A DNA stretch of 64,000 nt from Tillus elongatus (GCA_964006375.1 OZ023262.1:198424778-198488777), one strand, 5' to 3'; counted from the first letter of the stretch, positions 13,500-24,843 are shown. Made by a program: numbers and translations. The notes: a model not told the origin generated them from the letters alone.

Positions 13500-14450
13500 A
13501 AAAGGTCTTTTTTGCTACTTTTCTCTAAAATGTAACACAATTTGTCTCATACGTTTATAAGAACTTTTTCATTTGTACCCTTTATAGGAACCTTTTTCGC
13601 AGAATGTGTCAGATAATACGCCCATGAAGTTTATACACTTCCGAGGGAATTTATTTATTTGCGTTATAGTTTTTTTTACCAGTATAGTCAAATTAATTAA
13701 ATAATTGTCATGTGCCAGTAACAAACTTTTTTTTTTATTACGAAGACTACTTCACAGATTACTGCTTCGTTTTTTTTTGCAATTGATTATGTAAAAAGTA
13801 TACAGCCTGACAAAATTTTCAGTGCCTCGAAGGCGTCGGTCGATAAAATTCATGTTTACTAATCAACTAATTGTCGAAAAGCTCCTATTAAATTCACTTC
13901 GCATGTTTTAAACAGCTTCTAAGTAACAATCCATTAAATTAACTCGTAAGGTTGTGCCTGCGAAAAATTACAGTATTCAGGTTAGTTGTTAATGATGGCA
14001 GTGCTCACCTTAGCACGCGACCCTCATTCAGAGTTTACAATACGTGGGATTTCATTAGAGCGGTGCCATCAAAATCCGGAATGTATTGAAATAACCTAGT
14101 GATAAAACATCGGATAATGGGTGTGACAGCCATTTGTTCCTTTAGTACTGACACTGTTTCAGATCTATCAAGTCGGCTTATTTAATTGAAGGGAGAGGCC
14201 TTATCCTGGTCGTCCACTATCCTGTCAGGTATTTTTAGTCACAACAATACAAACATCGTGAAATTTATTGATTACTTTGAGATTTTTTTCTGATTGGACA
14301 GGGCCAGATCGGCGTTTTTGTGTGTTAGTAAGTATCGGTGTCCCCTTGATGCGAAATATTTGAAGCATGGGACTTGTGGTAAGCACTAATAAGTAAGGCA
14401 AGGAATAGATGCAAAATACATGCACATACACATTTTGCATATTTCGCATA
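13500..14450. other. Unassigned sequence
   Basis: No family resemblance was found in either strand. The open stretch at 14225-14449 (minus) resembles nothing I know. It ends at the left terminal repeat of the Tc1-type element. Confidence 0.45.
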
Positions 14451-14679
14451 TATACCGACTTTCCAAAAAATCCAAATAGCCAGTAAGAAGTCGACCAATT
14501 TCAATTAAATTTTCTATAACACCCTGTTTTGTCTGATAAGAAATGACAAGAATATGGACAAAAAATTCGAACAGGTGTGGACCTTTTTAATTTTGTTACA
14601 TCAAAAAGGTAACTCTTTCAATTTGCGTTTCCTTCAGTTTGAAGCAATATTACGTAGCGGTTTATTAGGTCATAAATAA

Positions 14680-14868
14680 TTATGCCAAGGCTCCGTTTAC
14701 GGGACAATTACAATCATCTAAGTGAATTCAAAAGGTGGCGCATTTGTGGTATGCGGGAAGCCTGTTTTTCAATCAGACAAATTGCCGACCGCATAGGACA
14801 CAATGTGTCAACAGTTTCATAGTGTTGGTCCAGGTAGTGTGAAGAAGGATTACCTAACATGTTACCTC
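14680..14868 (+). pseudogene. Tc1-type transposase, N-terminal part
   Basis: It starts with ATG at 14680: MPRLRLRDNYNHLSEFKRWR, then GMREACFSIRQIADRIGHNV and STVS-stop-CW. This is the paired-type helix-turn-helix N-terminus of Tc1-like transposases (L-S-x-F-E-R-G-R-I-x-G-x-R-E-A-G-x-S-x-R-x-I-A). A stop interrupts it at 14817 and a second one follows. The protein would bind its terminal repeats. The frame is lost after about codon 60 where inserted sequence begins. Confidence 0.7.
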
Positions 14869-14869
14869 C

Positions 14870-15635
14870 TTCAAAGAAAAGCTTTAAATACAAGAACCGT
14901 GGTATATTGTGATTGACCTCAGGTGGATATAGATCTGCTCAATGGTGAGGTCACAATTGCCTATAACACCCTAAAGTAGCTATCTATCGGATTATCAAAT
15001 TTATTAAAATTAGCAGCACTTTTTAGGAGGTTGACAGATCTGGATGCAGTTTGATACTCACGTTATCTTTCTTTGTTTGCTTCGCACTGCCCAGAGTCCT
15101 ATATTTGTGGGCTCTCCAGACTAGTGCCAGGTTACATAGAAATTAAGATATCTAGATAATAGTTAGTAAGAAATAATTGTTTGCGCTGACGTCAAAAGAA
15201 AGGAGATATTAGGGAGGAATTTCTCTTCAATTAAACAGATATTTTAATATAACAAAATATATAAATTTATTCATATAAATTAAATTTAGAATAGCAAACA
15301 AAATTAAATAAAAATGGTTGGTAAATCTCAAATAAACATTAATTGCACACAAATAACGATCAGATAAATAGCAAGAATCTCAAAAGCAAGAAATTATTAA
15401 TTTACATACATGTACCAAAACAATAAGATAAAGATAGCTGCATATTACTAAAATGTTATTGTTAATTACTTAGGGTATCGCTCAAAAATAAACACAAGTG
15501 ATTAAATAAATTGCTTGACGCTTGTCAATCAATTGTTAGGTTTTCTAGTGAACTAACTGGCCAGTTCTTTGAGTGAGGCTCCAAAAAAAGCATATATAAT
15601 CCTACGTGAAAGTTCTACATTAATCATGAAAATAA
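14870..15635. other. Insert within Tc1-type element, unassigned
   Basis: About 770 bp separate the transposase N-terminus from HINE copy F. I recognise no coding domain, LTR ends or RNA gene in it. Confidence 0.4.
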
Positions 15636-15639
15636 AAGC

Positions 15640-16257
15640 CTGGACGCAGCAAGTGCGTTATGGTAGTGAATTTTCATAGAAATGATCTGGCACAAAATAT
15701 TTTATTATTACTTTTTTTTCTTGTAACATAGAAATCTAAATTTTGGTGTATAGTTTACTTTTTATATCGTAAACCTACCTACCAAATTTGGTTATCACAG
15801 ATATTATATTTTTTAAGATAAAAAAAATTTTCAAATGAAAACTCAAAATTTTCCCGGAAAACCTCGTCCGATTTTCTTGACTAACAAACATATCAAAGCC
15901 ATTTACAAAAGGAAGGTATGTGCCAAATTTTATTAAAATCGGCTTATTACTTTTTGAGATATGAATTTTTTTCAAATGAAAACTCAAAATTTTCCCGGAA
16001 AACCTCGTCCCATTTTCTTGACTAACAAACATATCAAAGCCATTTACAAAAGGAAGGTATGTGCCAAATTTTATTAAAATCGGCTTATTACTTTTTGAGA
16101 TATGAATTTTTTTCGAATGGAAACTCAAAATTTTCCCGGAAAACCTCGTCCGATTTTCCTGACTAACGAACTTATCCAAGCTATTAACAAAAGAAAGGTA
16201 CGTGCCAAATTTTATCAAAATCGGCCCATTATTTTTTGAGTTATCGGTGTGATACAT

Positions 16258-16338
<81 letters not shown>

Positions 16339-16484
16339 TATATATATATAAACATATAAAAATTGAAACTGACCTCGGATATGGGTTCTAGGGGTCCTAG
16401 ATCGCGCTCATTTGAAGAAATTTTTTCAAAATTCAAAAGTCGAGATCTCCTCATTAGTGAATTTTTTCTAAGAAAATTCACTAA
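15640..16484 (+). mobile_element. HINE-like element, copy F (short form, triplicated segment)
   Basis: The 5' terminus CCTGGACGCAGCAAGTGCG begins at 15640. A segment before the TA core is triplicated (see 15826-16248). The core is at 16257-16350 and the 3' text GAAACTGACCTCGGATATGG leads to the hairpin AGTGAATTTTTTC...AAAATTCACT at 16455-16482. About 845 bp. Apart from the triplication it has the same plan as copy B. Confidence 0.85.
15826..16248. repeat. 141-bp tandem triplication within HINE copy F
   Basis: ACTCAAAATTTTCCCGGAAA recurs at 15841, 15982 and 16123, a period of 141 bp. The first two units are nearly identical; the third matches the unit found once in other HINE copies. Because 141 is divisible by three, a minus-strand open frame of 160 codons (15775-16257) survives with a 47-residue repeat, but it is not a gene. 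Confidence 0.9.
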
Positions 16485-16489
16485 AAGAT

Positions 16490-17790
16490 ATTAAAGAGAA
16501 TGTTTAGTTTAGATATTTTACAGACAAAATTTGTTGATTACAATTTAAAAAAAGGAATAAAAAACGGTGTTTAAATTTACAAAAATTGACAAAATCTTAG
16601 AGATTAAATAGGAAATATATAGTTATGCTAACAGCACCCCTGACATTGTTTAAGCTCAAACTTGATTACGTGATTTTGAAAGTTCAGATCATTAAAACTT
16701 CAGATGTTAGATTTCGGCATGAAAATTCTGCTGATTCAGAGAAAAGATTTGTACTAAGTTACCTGATGACCATGTGAAGACGTATTCCAGGTGGGATCAA
16801 TCATGGGTGCCTGACACAGATTCCAGATTCCAATAAGAGTGGAAAAACTGGAGAAAACGACTGAGACTTCCCATCAGAGATTATTGGGTCGGTGGATGTT
16901 ATTGCTCCAATACTACAAGACCATTTGACACCTATGTCGATGTTCTGAATTCACTTGATGGAAACATTGCGAATCGCAATTAAAACGTAAATTTGCTTAA
17001 GTAAGATTCACTACCATTTGACTTAAGGTTCGATAATAACCGGAATTCTTTCTGATTACGGCAAGAAATCAACAGTTCGGAACAAAGAGACACAAGTTAA
17101 CTCGCGTTTTTATGCTGAATACGATGTTTAATTAAACTCGAAAATCACTTGAATTACTCCGTACAATCACTGACAATAATTATTAGGTAGTACAGATAAC
17201 AGAAAGAACATTACAACCCCGTTTTAAGATAATTTAATAGTCACCGAAACTGACGGGTGTTCACTCTTTCAACGCTCAGCAGAGAGTCCTCGCTAATGTG
17301 TCGGGCTCTGCAATTGCTAGTCGCTGCACGCAAAAATTCTTACCGTGACCGTTGGTGGATGTGCGCGAGTTCTTTCTAGCCTTCATTCTTCGAATGAGAT
17401 AAAACGAGACCTCCAATCGGTGGCGAAGTCACGACGTCTCACCTCCCGTGTCCACAGTTGAAGGTTTTCAACGGTCTTTCTTGGGTGATATCACCGATCG
17501 GAAAATTACAGATAAACATTATTTTGTTCTCGAATATTCCTAACGTATATTTTCAATGCTTATTTCGTTCCTGGAAATATTTGTTCAGTAATGATGCGAG
17601 CTAGTTTCTCATGGCAAACATATAGTGAATTCCAACATACAAATGAGAAATGCAGTAAAGGGGTTTACGGTACTTGAAGATTTAGCGACTTTTCCATGAA
17701 AATAATTTTGAAATTAAAGCTTCAAATATTTAATATAGATAGGGTTTTTGGTATTATTTAGATACTTAGGGGCTTTCTAAGTGTATTTTG
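16490..17790. other. Insert within Tc1-type element, unassigned
   Basis: About 1.3 kb without recognisable protein text. The part 17240-17520 is less AT-rich than its surroundings, as an LTR or untranslated region of another element might be, but I could not find paired ends. Confidence 0.4.
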
Positions 17791-17794
17791 AACC

Positions 17795-18568
17795 AGTAAT
17801 GATTCCAGATAAGAACTGAATCATTACAAACCGTCGTCATGGATCTGGACGACCTCGAGGAACATCAGCTCAAGAAAAGTCTCCACAACACGCTCGATTG
17901 GAAATGCTTGGTTGGGAGCTTTCTAAGAATAAGTCTCTATGACAATGATATATCATGGAATATGCGCTTTTGTGCTTCGTTAGTATGACAATTTTTATGT
18001 GTCCTACTGACACCTCGATATCGTGGTGCTCGGCTAAAGTAGTGTAACGGCAGATTAAATTTCGATGGTAAATGGAATCGTTTTGTATTCTCTGACGAGT
18101 CCTGATTCTGTTTTTGGGTCAACGATGGTCGGAGAAGTGTAAAACGATTACGTGGAGAGCGCAGAAGCGAAGAATTTGCTGTGGAACGGCATACGACTCT
18201 TAAAAAGAATGCAAATAATTACATACAAAATATACTGTAGGCTTGTGCACTGCCATATCTACGAGGATTAATTCAATCCATTTTCCAACAAAATAACTCA
18301 CGTCCTCATACAGCAAAGGTAACTACAAAGGTTCTTACAAGAAAATAACGTGACCCTGCTTCCATGGCTTTCTCACCAGACTTGTCACCAATCGAACATG
18401 TATGAGATATGATTCGCAATCGACTGGATAATTTACCACAACAACCTAATAACCTAGTTGACTTTCGACACCGAATTTAAGAAGCCTGGGATGACATTCC
18501 TTAGGATACCATAAATGATTTAATTTCACCCATGACCCGAAGAGTTTGTTATTTTTTCATGCTTTAAT
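17795..18568 (+). pseudogene. Tc1-type transposase, C-terminal part
   Basis: The text reads RRHGSGRPRGTSAQEKSPQH (the GRPR linker region), later FSDES (first catalytic Asp; frame change nearby), SIFQQNNSRPHTAKVTTKVL and SPDLSPIEHV-stop-DMIRNRL. The second catalytic residue, normally Asp in F-Q-Q-D-N-A-R-P-H, is Asn here, and the Glu of S-P-D-L-S-P-I-E-H-V-W-D is kept. With multiple stops and frameshifts, it is inactive. The Glu at the third site identifies a DD34E Tc1 type rather than the DD41D mariners elsewhere. Confidence 0.75.
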
Positions 18569-18882
18569 TTGAAAATGTAATCATTTTTTAAGTTTGATTA
18601 AACACATACTATGCATAAATTGTATTAAAATTGATCAACTCTTACTGGTAGTTCAGATTATTTTGAAAGTCGTTATACTATGTAAAATTTTGTACTTCCG
18701 CGTATTTTTTCCAAGCTTTATATTACTGCACATTTTAGTAAGAATTGGTAAATAATGACTTGTGTTTAAAAGAACATTTATAACCATGTTTACCTATAAT
18801 ACGTTGTTAACTAACACGCAATTTTTTTTATCTGGTTAAAGTGGTCGTCTCTTGGAATTTACGCTGAATTTTAACTGTCCTT

Positions 18883-19199
18883 TTAATCCCACTAATTTAC
18901 GTAAATTTTGACTGCAAGGCAAGTTCCTGAAACGCCCGTCTTGCTACCTACTGACCGGAAACTTGAATAAGTTGTGTCTTAACCTTGTAGACCAGGTCAT
19001 ATCCCTGTGAAATTTGTCATGAAAGATGATTCAATACTTATTGGGCACCTTGTATATTATATTGGATTTTTGTTTCTTTGACATCGGTCTATTTCCGCGA
19101 CTATGGCTAATCACGGACGTCCGGGGGCAGTTTCGCCTCATTATTTCTGAAAAGGTAAGGATCTTTAACGTGCCAAACATAGCATGGTACACGGGATTG
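18883..19199. repeat. Direct duplication, left unit
   Basis: This 317-bp unit is repeated in the same orientation at 21026-21304, beginning AATCCCACTAAT in both and running through TTTTGACTGCAAGGCAAGTT and GTAGACCAGGTCATATCC into the tail half of a SINE. The unit here is cut by the LINE fragment just after CATGGTACACGGGA. Confidence 0.85.
19066..19199 (-). mobile_element. SINE, copy 4 (tail half)
   Basis: The 3' half of the tRNA-derived SINE (complement text TTCTTTGACATCGGTCTATT, then GCGACTATGGCTAATCACGG). It is truncated at 19199 where LINE sequence begins. It is part of the direct duplication. Confidence 0.7.
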
Positions 19200-19535
19200 C
19201 CATGTTAGTTTGGAGTTCAGGACCACCCCCAGATATTTGACCTCCCGCATTAAAGCTATAGGTTTTCCAAATATCACGGGCGCCCTGAAACCCTCCATAT
19301 TTATCTTCTTGGTGGACAGGATCATCTCCGTCTTCGCCGGGTTTACGGAGAGTCCCAGCTCACCACGCCACCTTTCAATTATGCTACAGGCAGCTTGCAT
19401 GCACTACCAGACGACGCCGAGGAATTTGCCGGTGACTAAGACCAGCCCATCATCAGCTTACGCCTCGGCGTAGAACCCATTCTCGGAGAGCTGCTCTAAG
19501 AGGCCATGCATGGTTCTAGAAGAAATATTATAGAT
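19200..19535 (-). pseudogene. LINE reverse transcriptase fragment with YADD region (R1/Jockey-like)
   Basis: The reverse strand reads MHGLLEQLSENGFYAEA-stop-ADDGLVLV (the Tyr of the catalytic YADD is a stop), then AACSIIERWRGELGLSVNPA, KTEMILSTKK and REVKYLGVVLNSKLTW. These are the RT catalytic box, the palm end (L-x-V-N-x-x-K-T) and the thumb (V-K-Y-L-G-V). About 110 codons. The solo LTR cuts its upstream side. The same family may account for 43975-44990. Confidence 0.75.
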
Positions 19536-20407
19536 TGTAAGGTTGTTTTCTTGAGTGTCAGGATAACTCAGTGAAGCAAGTTTTCTATTATACATATTTA
19601 TTTACAATTTCCTAAAAATATAAAAGTATATACAGTATATACATTATTTACACGTTGCGAAACGGAACTGGGATATTTCTCTCGGGTAGGACTTGTTTTC
19701 AGAGTTTTCAGATTACAGCTTAGCCAGCCGACGGTGAGCTTTCAGTTGCCTTTTTGTGGGGGAGCGAAGGGGGGTCATATGGAATGAGCTTCCCTTGTTT
19801 AACACGCAGGACTCGTCATCAGGTACTAAACAACTGTGGCTTTTTGGCCAGACCAGCGGGTTACGATCGGGAATCAGTGCCGCTCATAGGCACTCTGATT
19901 GGTCAATACAAGGAGGAAAAAGGGGCAGCGGTGTGGTTTGATTTTTAGACGCTTACTCCTAGGAATCAACAACTGGGGCAGGCGTTTTAGACCAAGCTAG
20001 ATCATACCATGCTATTACATCCAGAAGCCAACATCTGTTGTAATATCGGCAAATATTTACCACACTGCAGTATAACGTCGGGGCAAACTCACCTAAGGCT
20101 GAAGACACTCGGCTGGACCGTGGACTGCTGCTTACTGGCTATGTCGGTGTATCGGTGAATGCTCGATTTTCCTTGAATTCTCGGCCTCTTTTTATATGCA
20201 CCGTCAGTGATAAAATGTAGATAGCCGATGATATGACATTATCACCTGATTAATACGTATCTTGATTTATCTGAAACCACTTTCTTCCGGTATCTTCCGT
20301 TTGTTCTTTAAATTCAATTGTATGAAATAAATTAATATTTATGAATTCATTTGGTGCTTATATGTTTAATTACATTGTATCGAGGTGTATTTATTCACCT
20401 CGTTACA
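19536..20407 (-). mobile_element. Solo LTR (872 bp) with 4-bp TSD
   Basis: The ends are TGTAAGG at 19536 and CGTTACA at 20407 (5'-TGT...ACA-3'), flanked on both sides by AGAT (19532-19535 and 20408-20411). Reading on the minus strand, ATAAAAAGAGGC near 20190 is a plausible TATA region and AATAAA near 19600 a plausible poly(A) signal, so the LTR points left. No internal region remains, so it arose by LTR-LTR recombination. The 4-bp TSD suggests a Gypsy-type element, by inference. Confidence 0.65.
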
Positions 20408-20654
20408 AGATTATTGGTTTACTAGATATGAAGTAGTAACTGACCTACATAATCGTTGACTAACCTATGTATGGAACTGTGAGAAAAAAAGACATGACAG
20501 CTTCCAAGCTTTCTGTCATAATACATGGTTAAAACAAATATATAACAAAATTTGCCTTTCAAGAGAATTTGACACTGTTATCTTAACATTAAAAAATATT
20601 CATTATGACTCAACCAGACAGCTTAAAATATGTAGAAAAATTAAAACAGACACG

Positions 20655-21000
20655 GTGATATTTTACAATGAAACGAAATCTGGGGTCGACAAACTGTGTG
20701 CCACATATTCGCTCACTAAAAGGATTAACCATTGACCAGTTCCTGTTTTTATACGATGTTGAAGAAATGAGCGAACTTAGCAGGAATCAACATGCATGTT
20801 ATTTATAACGGAAACCAAAATCAGGAATTAAAAGAAAAGAAGACATAATATTCTTAGCTATGGAACTAATTAAAGATCATAAACAAAGTAGGTTTATAAC
20901 AACATGCCTTCCTAAGGATTTATGAAGAAGCACTGCTGAAATGGCAGAATAAAACAAATCGGGTCAAGTGGCTGTCAGCCTAAACAGAGAAGAGATCTTG
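20655..21000 (+). pseudogene. piggyBac-type transposase remnant
   Basis: The text reads VIFYNETKSGVDKLCATYSL, then TKRINH-stop-PVPVF, and further on KRKEDIIFLAMELIKDHKQS and TTCLPKDL-stop-RSTAEMAE. It matches the C-terminal part of piggyBac-family transposases: N-x-T-K-x-G-V-D, then R-W-P, then R-R-x-F-L-x-x-L and L-P. The segment after G-V-D that normally holds another acidic residue is shortened. At least four stops are present. No TTAA-flanked ends were found. Confidence 0.6.
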
Positions 21001-21025
21001 AAAAAAAAAGGTATACATATGCTCA

Positions 21026-21304
21026 TAATCCCACTAATGTACATACATTTTGACTGCAAGGCAAGTTCTTGAAACACCCGTCTTGCTACATACTGTCCGG
21101 AAACATGAGTAAGTTGTGTCTTAACCTTGTAGACCAGGTCATATCCTTGTGAAATTTGTTATGAAGGATGATTCAGTACTTAGTGGGCACCTTGTATATT
21201 ATATTGGATTTTTGTTTCTTTAACATCGGTCTATTTCCACGACTTCATTATTTCTGAAAATGTAAGGATCTTCAACGTGCCCAGCATAGCATGGTACACG
21301 GGAC
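21026..21304. repeat. Direct duplication, right unit
   Basis: Partner of 18883-19199. It continues past the point where the left unit is cut, into the head of the SINE (21209-21482), so this is the more complete unit. About 33 bp of SINE text (CTATGGCTAATCACGGACGT side) are missing here near 21243. Confidence 0.85.
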
Positions 21305-21482
21305 TAACCGATTTACTCCCCCTCTGGAGAGGCGAACATGCAGGCAATCAACCTGTTCAAAAATAATCTCGATTGATGTCAATTTGACAGTACGTATGTC
21401 CTGAACAAGTGAAATTATCCTCTCCTGAGCGTCCAATCCCGGACGCTTGGGTTCATAGGCATCCGCTCTTGCCACTTATGCA
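21209..21482 (-). mobile_element. SINE, copy 5 (diverged)
   Basis: The tail AAAGAAACAAAAATCC is at 21209 on the reverse strand and the body text TTCAACGTGCCCAGCATAGC at 21270. The head near 21480 is changed (GTGGCAAGAGCGGATGCCTA, with AGCGTCCGGGATTGGACGC as the B-box region). It could be a related second SINE subfamily sharing the body but with a different tRNA-like head. Confidence 0.6.
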
Positions 21483-21495
21483 GTTACAGGTTTTA

Positions 21496-23134
21496 CAGTT
21501 GCTTTTAGTGAATTAAAAAAAAATCACTAATGAGGAGATCGCGCCTTTTGAATTTGAAAACCTTTCTTAAAATTTCTTAAAATGAGAGCAAACTAGGTTC
21601 CCTAGAACACATATCAGGGGTCAGTTTTAGTTTCAAAATTGTTATGGCAGTTTGAGTTTTTACAAATTCAGTTACTATTTGAGAGTAACTTGTATATGGC
21701 ATCGAGATTTTTGCAACGAATAATATACACGAAAACCTGTCTGAATGCGTCACTTTCATGGGACTCTGCTATCTATTGGTAAAAACGCCGTATCATAAGT
21801 TTTGATATGTGTCAAAAATGTGAAAAGTTGCAAACAATTGAAATAACTCGAAAACGATGAACGCTATCAAATATCTTTTCCCTACAAACATGCATTTAAA
21901 TTCTATGGAAAATGGAAAAATATAATAATCTAAAAGGGTGTTCAATTAAAAAATAAATGAAAATTTGTGTCACAAATGTTATTGTTTTTCTTCTTAAAAC
22001 GTTAAAGTCGCGATTTGAAACGTTAAAACTGGCAACATTTATGCAAATAACCTGAAACTCATATGGGTTATGTAGAGAAAATGCCGCAAAAAGAGTGTTT
22101 TACAAGCCCTTATGTTTCAGCTTCCACAGTCATCCTTCATTTTACAAAAATATTTTCAGAAAATTTATTTCAAACGGACCTTTTCTCTGATGCTTTGGCA
22201 GTAGTTTTAGTTATAGAGTTTATGCTTTAAATGTCTATAATTTTTTGCGGATTAGAAAAAATTCGCCAAAGAAGACACCGAGTCTTCTGGATTTTGAAAA
22301 GATGTCTTTAAATTAGCGCGAACTAGGCCCCCTAGAACCCACATCGAGGGTTAGTTTCAGTTTTTATATAAACACGGCGACGCATTTCTGCGGCAAGCTC
22401 AATATATCCATTATTATACAAGATACAAGAAAAAGATTGTATACGTTAATTATATGGTGTCTTGAGCTGCATCTTATAAAATTATTTTGACAATTACAGG
22501 ATGGCCCACAAGTCGTTGGTGATACAAGTTTTCTTTTTTTTTAATAGAACAGCCTTTATATTGTTGCATTTTTGTAGTTTTTATCGAAGTAAAATGCATG
22601 TTTGTTGCGAAAAAAGTTAATAGATGACAGTCTCATAAAACTGAAACATTCAGAGGGCTATTCGTTTATATTTTTCGACATCGCGCTCTCAAATAGTGAC
22701 TAAATTTAAAAAAATAATAAACTGCCGTATTTTGTGTTTCAGAAGTGAAGGGCATAATAATAAATCTTCAATTAGTTATTGTAAAAAAAGGAAAACATTT
22801 TTTTCCCTTTTTCGTGAAAAAATGGTTTTTAAATTTTCATGCAAATATTTTTTTTTCGTGGAAAATCTTTTTTGGGGTAAACAGCTTGAAGAGGTTCAGG
22901 CCAGGAAAATCGGACCAGTTTTTTCATGAACATTTTAAGTGTATTTTCGGAAAATTTGTTCACTTTTTCAAACAATAAAGTTATTTTAATAAAATATAGT
23001 ACATTGTTTCTACTATATAGCTTATCCTCGTAACCAAATTTGATGATTGCTTCAATTAAAAAAGATATATTTGCTATTAAAATCATGTTCATGAAAATTC
23101 ACTACCATAACGCACTTGCAGCGTCCAGACTTTT
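21496..23134 (-). mobile_element. HINE-like element, copy G (long, no TA core)
   Basis: The hairpin end is at 21502-21535 (complement of AGTGATTTTTTTTTAATTCACT). Family text runs leftward in complement, with a second internal 3'-end segment at 22255-22370 (GAAGACACCGAGTCTTCTGG, then CCCCCTAGAACCCACATC). The 5' terminus is at 23095-23133 (GAAAATTCACTACCATAACG, then CACTTGCAGCGTCCAGAC). The TA tract expected after the 3' segment is missing. The internal second 3' segment is shared with copy I, marking a subfamily. Confidence 0.7.
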
Positions 23135-23308
23135 TTTAGTTTTAACATCACAACTTTTATGTACCTATTGCCATATATTTCGTTTTCTCCGTATTTACTT
23201 CTACAAACTCTTCCAGTTACTTGAAGACACAGTTCATATGGTTTCCATTCTGGGCTAAAATTACTCGAGCTTGACAAAAAGCTTTATTTTGACTCTTTTA
23301 ACGGATTT

Positions 23309-23804
23309 TCTGGAAAAAAAATGCACTAATGGGGAGATCCAGACTTTTGAATTTTGAAAAAATTTCTTCGAACGAGCGCCAACTAGGGCGCCTAGAACCC
23401 ATATCCAGCGACAGTTTCAATTTTATGTGTGTGTGTGTGTGTGTGTGTTTTGTTTCTTTAACGTCGGCATATTTCCGCAACTATGGCCAATCACCGACGC
23501 CAGGGAGCAGTTTCACCTCGCTATCCTGGAAATTTTGCCGAACCGCTGCCTTTCTGCAAGGAGGGTAGAGGTCTTTAACGTACCCAACATCGCATGGACA
23601 CGGGACCGACGGCTTTATGCCCCCTCCGTAGGGCGGAACGTGCAGACATTCAACTTGCTCAAATACAATGCCAGAACCTCGGTTGATGTAAATTTTACAG
23701 TTTGTACTGAAAAGGTGAAGGGAGTACCCTGGGATCGAACCCAGTACCCTTCGGTTCAGAGGCACACGTTCTTACCCCTGAACCACCAAGGTTCTAAGTT
23801 TCAG

Positions 23805-23885
<81 letters not shown>

Positions 23886-24160
23886 GTATGTATGTATGTA
23901 TGTCTCACACCGATAACTCAAGAAATAATCGGCCGATTTTGATCAAATATAGTACAGACCTTCCTTTTGCAAGTGGCTTGGATAAGTTCGTTAGCCAGGA
24001 AAATTTTGGGTTTTCTTTCGGAAATTTTTATTATCTCCGGAAATAATAAAGCTATAGCAACAAAATTTGGTACGCTGGTTCCTGTCATAAAGAGTATCCT
24101 AAGCAGATCTCTAAGTTAAAAGACACACAAGTTATAGGTGAGCCTGATTAAAAAAAGTTA
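23309..24160 (-). mobile_element. HINE-like element, copy H, with SINE inserted
   Basis: The 3' end is at about 23320 (TGCACTAATGGGGAGATCC). The text continues to CAGTTTCAATTTTATG at 23415, is interrupted by SINE copy 6, then resumes at 23795 with AAGTTTCAGTTATATA and a (TA)n tract at 23806-23882. It continues with TATGTATGTATG and body text (CGATAACTCAAGAAATAATC). The far end fades near 24160 without a 5' terminus. Confidence 0.7.
23430..23797 (-). mobile_element. SINE, copy 6 (full length, (CA)n tail)
   Basis: The head at 23797 leftward reads GAACCTTGGTGGTTCAGGGG, with the B box GGGTTCGATCCC at about 23735. The tail at 23430-23455 reads AAAGAAACAAAACACACACA. The flanks AGTTTCAATTTTAT and AGTTTCAGTTATAT are an imperfect 14-bp TSD inside HINE copy H. 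Open frames over it, including a 171-codon one, are artefacts of SINE plus TA tract. Confidence 0.85.
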
Positions 24161-24369
24161 AAACGTCAAAATTGATAATTATGGTAGTTGTACTAATGTG
24201 AAAATACGACACGAAATTACTAACAAGCTCCTAGACCTGTTATTTTCCCCCATTTTGTTAAAATATGAGCAAAAAATCCATTGTAAATAAAAATTGTTTG
24301 GTATAAATAATAAAGACGTTAGAAAATTTACATACTAGCATCTATACTGCTAATACATATATCTGTCAT

Positions 24370-24446
24370 GTCGACGGAGGTCGAGCGGGCATCAGATAAC
24401 CGATTCCTATAATAAGACGAGTTCTAATCCTAGTTAGTGACCTCAC
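24370..24446 (+). other. tRNA-like sequence (Ser/Leu-type D arm), pseudogene or SINE head
   Basis: GAGGTCGAGCGGGC resembles the A box of Ser/Leu tRNAs (TGGCCGAGCGG), and 'gagttctaatcct' about 45 bp later resembles a B box. A T-run follows at 24448-24470, as for a Pol III terminator. Acceptor pairing is weak, so a working tRNA is unlikely. Confidence 0.35.
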
Positions 24447-24843
24447 TTTTTATTATTTTTTTTTTTAGTCTTTCACTTCATTTTATCGTTAACTGATCAG
24501 ATTGTTGTTATGTCGATGAATTTTTTAGCGAGTTTTTGTTTAAAAAATAATTTAATAAAGAGGAGATGAAAACTTTTAAGACTTAATGCAATTTGAATAG
24601 CGTATCTGGTTGTTTGTTCTTGTAGTAACTTAGTGAAATCGTTCCACATCTAATAGAGTCGTAGACTTTTCCCGTGGCTTCACAAGTGCTTGTTTTTTTC
24701 TGCAACCGATTTCAAATTTCAGTGAATTTTCTTTAAAAAATTCACTAATGAGGAGATCGCGACTTTTGAATTTTAAAAATCTCTTCATTTGGGCGACTAT
24801 AGGCCAGGTAGAACACATCCGGGGCCAGTTTCAATTTTTATAC

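Larger units (their letters stand above)
14453..18675 (+). mobile_element. Tc1-type transposon, split by insertions
   Basis: The left end TACCGACTTTCCAAAAAATC (14453) is inverted relative to the right end (…GATTATTTTGAAAGTCGTTA, 18675). Similarity extends about 60 bp inward (CCAGTAAGAAGTCGACCAAT against the complement of ATTGATCAACTCTTACTGG). TA flanks both ends. The transposase is in two pieces (14680-14868 and 17795-18568), separated by about 2.9 kb including a HINE. Without insertions the element would be about 1.3 kb. Confidence 0.65.

Noticed and set aside
15775..16257. 160-codon minus-strand frame
   Set aside because: It is the 141-bp HINE triplication; the same DNA occurs in HINE copies with no open frame.
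23427..23942. 171-codon frame with Cys/Val-rich start
   Set aside because: It covers (TG)n, the antisense of SINE copy 6 and a TA tract; similar frames recur in every SINE copy.
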